64,000 nucleotides of DNA from Zoroaster sp. YZ-2022 (lineage: Eukaryota > Echinodermata > Asteroidea > Forcipulatida > Zoroasteridae), in the NCBI GenBank assembly GCA_029582265.1, contig CM055837.1, positions 19,008,967-19,072,966 on the forward strand, in the 5' to 3' direction. The notes below the pieces were generated by a model. It worked only from the letters and a program-made list of their open reading frames with translations. It was not told the DNA's origin and did no database searches. Below, piece by piece: positions 59,661-64,000 of this stretch. The position numbers and the translations under genes are program-made. Numbering within the stretch: the stretch's first letter is position 1; every line of letters begins with the position of its first letter.

Positions 59661-61133
59661 TACAGTGCTTAATTGTGCTTTTGAGGCATCCTTGGTTTAA
59701 TCATGGTTTAATTACCAGAAGTTGTTAATAATAAAAGCCTTAAAGGAAATGTTACATGAGTTTATGACCCAGCATGGAAGACAATCATTTACCATTGAGT
59801 CATTATACCCACGCCTTCAGCGGAAAACAAACCATTTGAATAGAAGTTTCTAGAAGTGTTAGTAAAAGGAATAAGATACCATGGGAAACGTTTCTACGAG
59901 TATGGAGTTGACTTAAGTTTCAGCTTAATATTACGTTGCGTCGCTAACTCTACTGATTCGACCTGGACATGGTTGAACTTTTCGTAAAAATTCTAGCACC
60001 TCAAACAAAATTATTTATACGAGAGATTGATACTATTATCAACTTCACACTGACTAAGTTTAACGTTATTTTTTTAATTACCATCCCTACACCTTTTATC
60101 AAGGATACGTGGCTTAGCTGGACTGTGATCTCGGTGTTTAATTGTCTTGAAAATATACGTGCATTTCGTGACAAAACGGGGAGGAGAATGTCTAATGGAA
60201 CAACCTGCTTGTGAACAGCACTGCAAGGAGTTTGTCTGTATGACTCACGGTGTCCATTCAGTCGTGCGTGGTACGTTATCAGAATACGATCTGAATGCAA
60301 CTGACTGTTTTTGTGACAAGAATTCCCGTTCCTTTTTATTACAAACGAACAAAATTATCGGACCATTTTAAAGAGAATTGAGTTTGGAAAGCTAATAGTC
60401 TGTGCGCTGCCTGTTGAGGGCGTCCTTCGCGCAAGTAGGCAGTAGCATATCGCAGGTCATCGTGCGCTATTGACTCGATATATCACTGATTCAAGTGGTG
60501 ACATTTACCAGGGGAGATTTTCCGCTGAATAATACTTCAGTGCATACAGGCTGTGGATGTTTGTACGCACACAATGCCCTTGACTCACAGACTAGGTGCA
60601 TTTTCACCGATAGAGGGCTACGATGTGCACGGGGCGGATAAACGTCACCATCTTGACAAAATAGTCAAACAATGGTTTCCCGCCCAAAATTCCTACATTT
60701 ACAAAATAGTTTGTCGCACCTAGAAGTACATTCCACATGTATTCTGCCCACGATTTTTCTGCCATTAACTCTTGATGACTCGTGATAGACGGCTTAAAGT
60801 CGTCCGTAAGCTCACGCTTCACTTGCCGCCACTGAGCAGAAAATTGTGTATACAAAAAAAATTTACACGATCAACATGATCAAGAAGACATGAAAGCAAC
60901 ATCATGTCTTCGGTACTCGACATGCTTAATCAACCAAACATGTACTGCAGGATAAGCAGAAATCCATTGAAATTTTTATTTAAATTCGATAACTTGCGTA
61001 TTGAAAATATTTTCAGCCACAATCATATTGCCTGTCCCGTTGTCTGTCAAATGATTTATATTTATGTAAATTTTTTCTTGTCTTTAGTAAGCCTCTCACG
61101 TGTTGTATTTGATTATAAATAGAGAATTAGCTG
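59661..61133. other. Unassigned sequence
   Basis: A minus-strand open stretch (60604-60855) preceded by a decent acceptor (TTTTCTGCTCAG) looks protein-like in its first half only. I cannot assign it. No other supported gene. Confidence 0.35.
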
Positions 61134-61141
61134 TTACAAAC

Positions 61142-61496
61142 CAGGGCCGGATTTAGACATGTGGAGGCCCCTGGGCAGCCTTCAGTAGTGGAGGCCCACC
61201 CTACCTTAGAATATACTAAAAACTAAAAGGTGACAAGAGTCACAAGACATAGTTACACTTACAGTCATCCATAAAGTAATTTTATTCACGTAGAAAGAAT
61301 CTGAATAAGCAAGCAAGCAGGTCAATCATGACCAATCATAACAAGAATATAGTACAGTACATATATTTACAGACCAGCCTACAGTTCAGGTCAGCCTACA
61401 TTTTTCCTTACAATTTTTCATGAAATATGTGGAGGCCCCTGGTTGTGGAGGCCCCTGGGCAACTGCCCAGCTTGCCCAGTGCTAAATCCGGCCCTG
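61142..61496. mobile_element. hAT MITE (CAGGGCCGGATTTAG ends), perfect 8-bp TSD
   Basis: 355 bp. Terminal inverted repeats CAGGGCCGGATTTAG; sub-terminal GTGGAGGCCCCTGGGCAG words on both sides. Flanked by identical TTACAAAC at 61134-61141 and 61497-61504. End sequence and duplication length are typical of hAT. No transposase. Confidence 0.95.
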
Positions 61497-61504
61497 TTAC
61501 AAAC

Positions 61505-62319
61505 TGCTAACCAACCTAAATGACCTGTAGTATAAATGCAGAATTGTAGTAATGGCCTTATACGTTTCGAACCTTGGAGGTTTTTTCTCAAAGGCAAAAA
61601 TGGACAATAGACATAGAAGCCCACATACATAGACACAAGAGTGAGCAGAAGTTAGTCAGGTGTGAAAGAAACACAAAATAGAATATACAAAGAGCTGAGT
61701 CAGGTACTGTCCCTGGGACCGGGCAAAGGAGGGATTAAACGTATTTTAATAATTTTTATTTTTCAAAGTCACTCTGCTTCAAGTATTCAGCTTAAATGGA
61801 TTTTGTGTAAAACATTCCTACTCTATTCACCTGTGTATAATGTTACTAGTTTATGGAAAGAAATGTGCATTTGGATTGAGTTGCTATTTGAGATACCACT
61901 GCATGGTTTCCTATACAAAAACCAACTTGTGTAAATTTCATCTTAATTGTGAGAAATTTGAAAAGTTTTACCTTATATTGGAGAAATTCCCCGAATGAAA
62001 TAACGACAAACTATTTGTTTTGTTCAAAAGAAGAGTTCCCCACGTTTCAAAATTCAAATAATTATTTCGCTCAGAGCATCTTTTAGGACAGCTGTAACAC
62101 TAGAAATCCTCCTTTCTTATTACGACAGAAAACGACCCGAGTGTTTCTATACACGTTGTTTGGCGAAAATAAATGTGTTACCTAAGTAACGGAAATGAAC
62201 TTTGATTTGACTTATTAACAGTCGATGCTTAAATTCCTGTCGTGGCTGATTGATTGTGTTGAGTGAGTGTGCAAGTGATTTACCGCACATCGTGAAATAT
62301 CAATTATTAAAGACACATA
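61505..62319. other. Unassigned sequence
   Basis: On the minus strand near 61560-61590, AAACCTCCAAGGTTCGAAACG resembles the hairpin-GAAACG end of Penelope-type tails. Otherwise nothing recognised. Confidence 0.35.
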
Positions 62320-62705
62320 GCCTACTCTATTTTTCTTGTGACATATAGAATATACAGTTCGTTTTGAACGATACCACATTTGGAACATATTTGTTAAAGT
62401 TAACGGTTAACGCTACCTTTAAGCTGAAATTTAAAACCAGTATACTTTTTTGGTAAACTGTCTGTAAATGGATCCATACTCGACAAGAATCAAGAAATAT
62501 GTCCAGAAACATACCTGTTTCAGCTTATTTGATTGTGTCGTTAATAAAATAGTGAAATGCATTCAGATTGTGATGCATTCAACTTGAAATCCATCAACGG
62601 GTCATTTGCAAAACATACTTGATGATACATTGTACTCTATAATAATAGCACCTCAGAGAGAAATATTCTAAGAGATGTTTGATATCATCATTAATTTGTT
62701 TTCAT
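62320..62705 (-). mobile_element. RepB copy (minus sense)
   Basis: Reverse complement has TTAATGATGATATCAAACAT, CTCTGAGGTGCTATTATT, GAATGCATTTCACTATTTT, CAAATAAGCTGAAACAGG and GGATCCATTTACAGACAGTT, in RepB order. Confidence 0.6.
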
Positions 62706-63846
62706 GTAAATTTGTGAGAAGAATGTTTTTCGAGATTGCTAATAGTGTATTGGGGGTTTTACAGGTCGATTTCTATAATTATATTGATGCTTTTTGATAA
62801 CATGGGCTCATCAGAGATGTTGGCTCATCTCTGAAGGATTTCTATTGCATATTTTAAACCTTAATCCCAAGAGAGTTGGATGTAATTATAAGTTACCCTC
62901 TCCATTCAGAAGAATTGTTGGTTAGTCCGTTTTCCTTACCTCTGTTTTTACGCAACCGGTAACGTGCCGGACACAAGAGCTCTTGTCGCCACCTCTTGTT
63001 ATTAAATGGGGCAAAATGAATAGTGTCTCTGTGAATTTGGGCGGAAGCTCTGCTCTTTTGAAATTTAATTATAAAAATAGGTTGAATTCACAAATAGATA
63101 TTCGCAATTGTAGCGGCTTTGTGACGTTGTCGTGTTACCCTATATAGATTCAGGTGCTTACAGTGGAGCGAGATACAAGAGATTGCTTGAAAGACATTAA
63201 CGAGATTATATTCCGTTTACTCGTTCCTATTATTGTCCTATTATCGGAACCGCAGGAAGGGACTATTTCATTACTTGGCCAGACAAACAAGAATTCAGAA
63301 CCATAAGTACCTAGGGATTGCTTCGCTGAAGTTTATAATGCAGACGTAGTACACTTGTTCTGGACAACGAAGTCTCATATTGAATTTACAATAGAATCAA
63401 CATTTCCTAAATCGAATCTGTCTTTGTAAAGTGAATCCCGTCTTCTGCGCATCCCTTTTCTTCCTGGAGTATAGAGGACAAAGCAACACCAACAAATCAA
63501 ATTAGTAGTAGGATGTGCGGAGTTACTGCAAATATTTCCGACGGGGAATATCACTTTAAGATTTAAGCCAACGTTTTTTTCATTTAATTATCGATTGCAA
63601 AATGTGTTTTCGTTTGAATGTTTTGTGTCAACACAGGTATTGTAACAAAAACGGTACAATGGGTCCTCGGTTGTACAAAAATGATACGGGACATGCCTAA
63701 AAAAAAAGAGGTATAAACAACAAAGATAACAACATCAAGGGGAACATTAGGAAGTCCTTACAAGTACACACAGTCATTGTAAATTGGACTATAATTAGAA
63801 TCAATTAATAAGTTTGTCGGGCGGTCATTACCGCAGGTTGATGAAC
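62706..63846. other. Unassigned sequence
   Basis: AT-rich, no recognisable gene or repeat on either strand. Confidence 0.35.
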
Positions 63847-63847
63847 G

Positions 63848-63900
63848 GTTTTGGGCGTGGTCGCGGCTCAGTCCTTATCGCCCGTGACCACGCACAAAAC
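63848..63900. repeat. Strong stem-loop
   Basis: GTTTTGGGCGTGGTCGCGG pairs with CCCGTGACCACGCACAAAAC at about 16 of 19 positions around a ~13-base loop. Could be a short foldback element core; function unknown. Confidence 0.55.
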
Positions 63901-64000
63901 AGGTCAGTAAATTTGTTGAATAAAGCCAAATAGAAATGGACAAATTCACGTTTTTGGGGACACACGAAACATTTTCAAAGAACATGTACATGAGTCGGGT

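Noticed and set aside
60604..60855. Terminal exon of an unknown gene
   Set aside because: A plausible acceptor exists, but no upstream exon or recognisable domain; the second half looks like a dispersed-repeat sequence.

Overview
The window is eukaryotic DNA, most likely from an echinoderm or another marine invertebrate deuterostome. The evidence is one intron-split animal gene, dozens of transposon relics, long trinucleotide tracts, no bacterial gene organisation, and repeated AGGCCTA-type words that I associate with echinoderm genomes. The group assignment is an inference; the sequence does not prove it.

Only one host gene can be defended. It is a Popeye-domain (POPDC2/3-like) cAMP-binding membrane protein on the minus strand with three coding exons (33507-32957, 29447-29336, 24363-23980). 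The exons join in frame with consensus splice sites to give a complete 348-residue protein. The introns are 3.5 and 5.0 kb and full of mobile-element relics. A CpG-containing block ending in a good splice donor (54520-55013, plus strand) may be the 5' exon of an unseen gene, but this is weak.

The rest is repeats. 1-2.4 kb: a 201-bp tandem duplication and a Penelope-like (GIY-YIG) retroelement copy folded into a 0.7-kb inverted duplication. 4.8-5.5, 12.7-13.3 and 57.1-58.0 kb: three arrays of one 81-bp satellite, which is also the end segment of a dispersed element (RepB). 12.4-12.7 kb: an array of degenerate ~100-bp hairpin units. 14-15.4 kb: a four-element nest. 19.2-23.2 kb: TTAA-flanked foldback elements that share insertion sites. 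28.5-29.3 kb: a nest within intron 2. 35-40 kb: MITEs, a 44-bp satellite with trimeric higher-order structure, and a tRNA-derived SINE with a 24-bp target duplication. 43.3 kb: the same SINE inside a MITE. 45.6-46.7 kb: an 11-bp minisatellite, a tail-only insertion and a G-rich tract. 48-50 kb: a decayed non-LTR reverse transcriptase. 58.3-59.3 kb: a SINE with a ~380-bp pure TTA tail inside a foldback element. 61.1 kb: a clean hAT MITE.

Four non-autonomous elements have 8-bp target duplications readable from the sequence (15045-15416, 28593-28930, 33983-34158, 61142-61496; the second has 7 of 8 matching). Several families (RepA, RepJ, F, probably RepB) end in TTAA and insert into one another's TTAA ends. 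No complete transposase or reverse transcriptase is present, so these elements depended on proteins encoded elsewhere.
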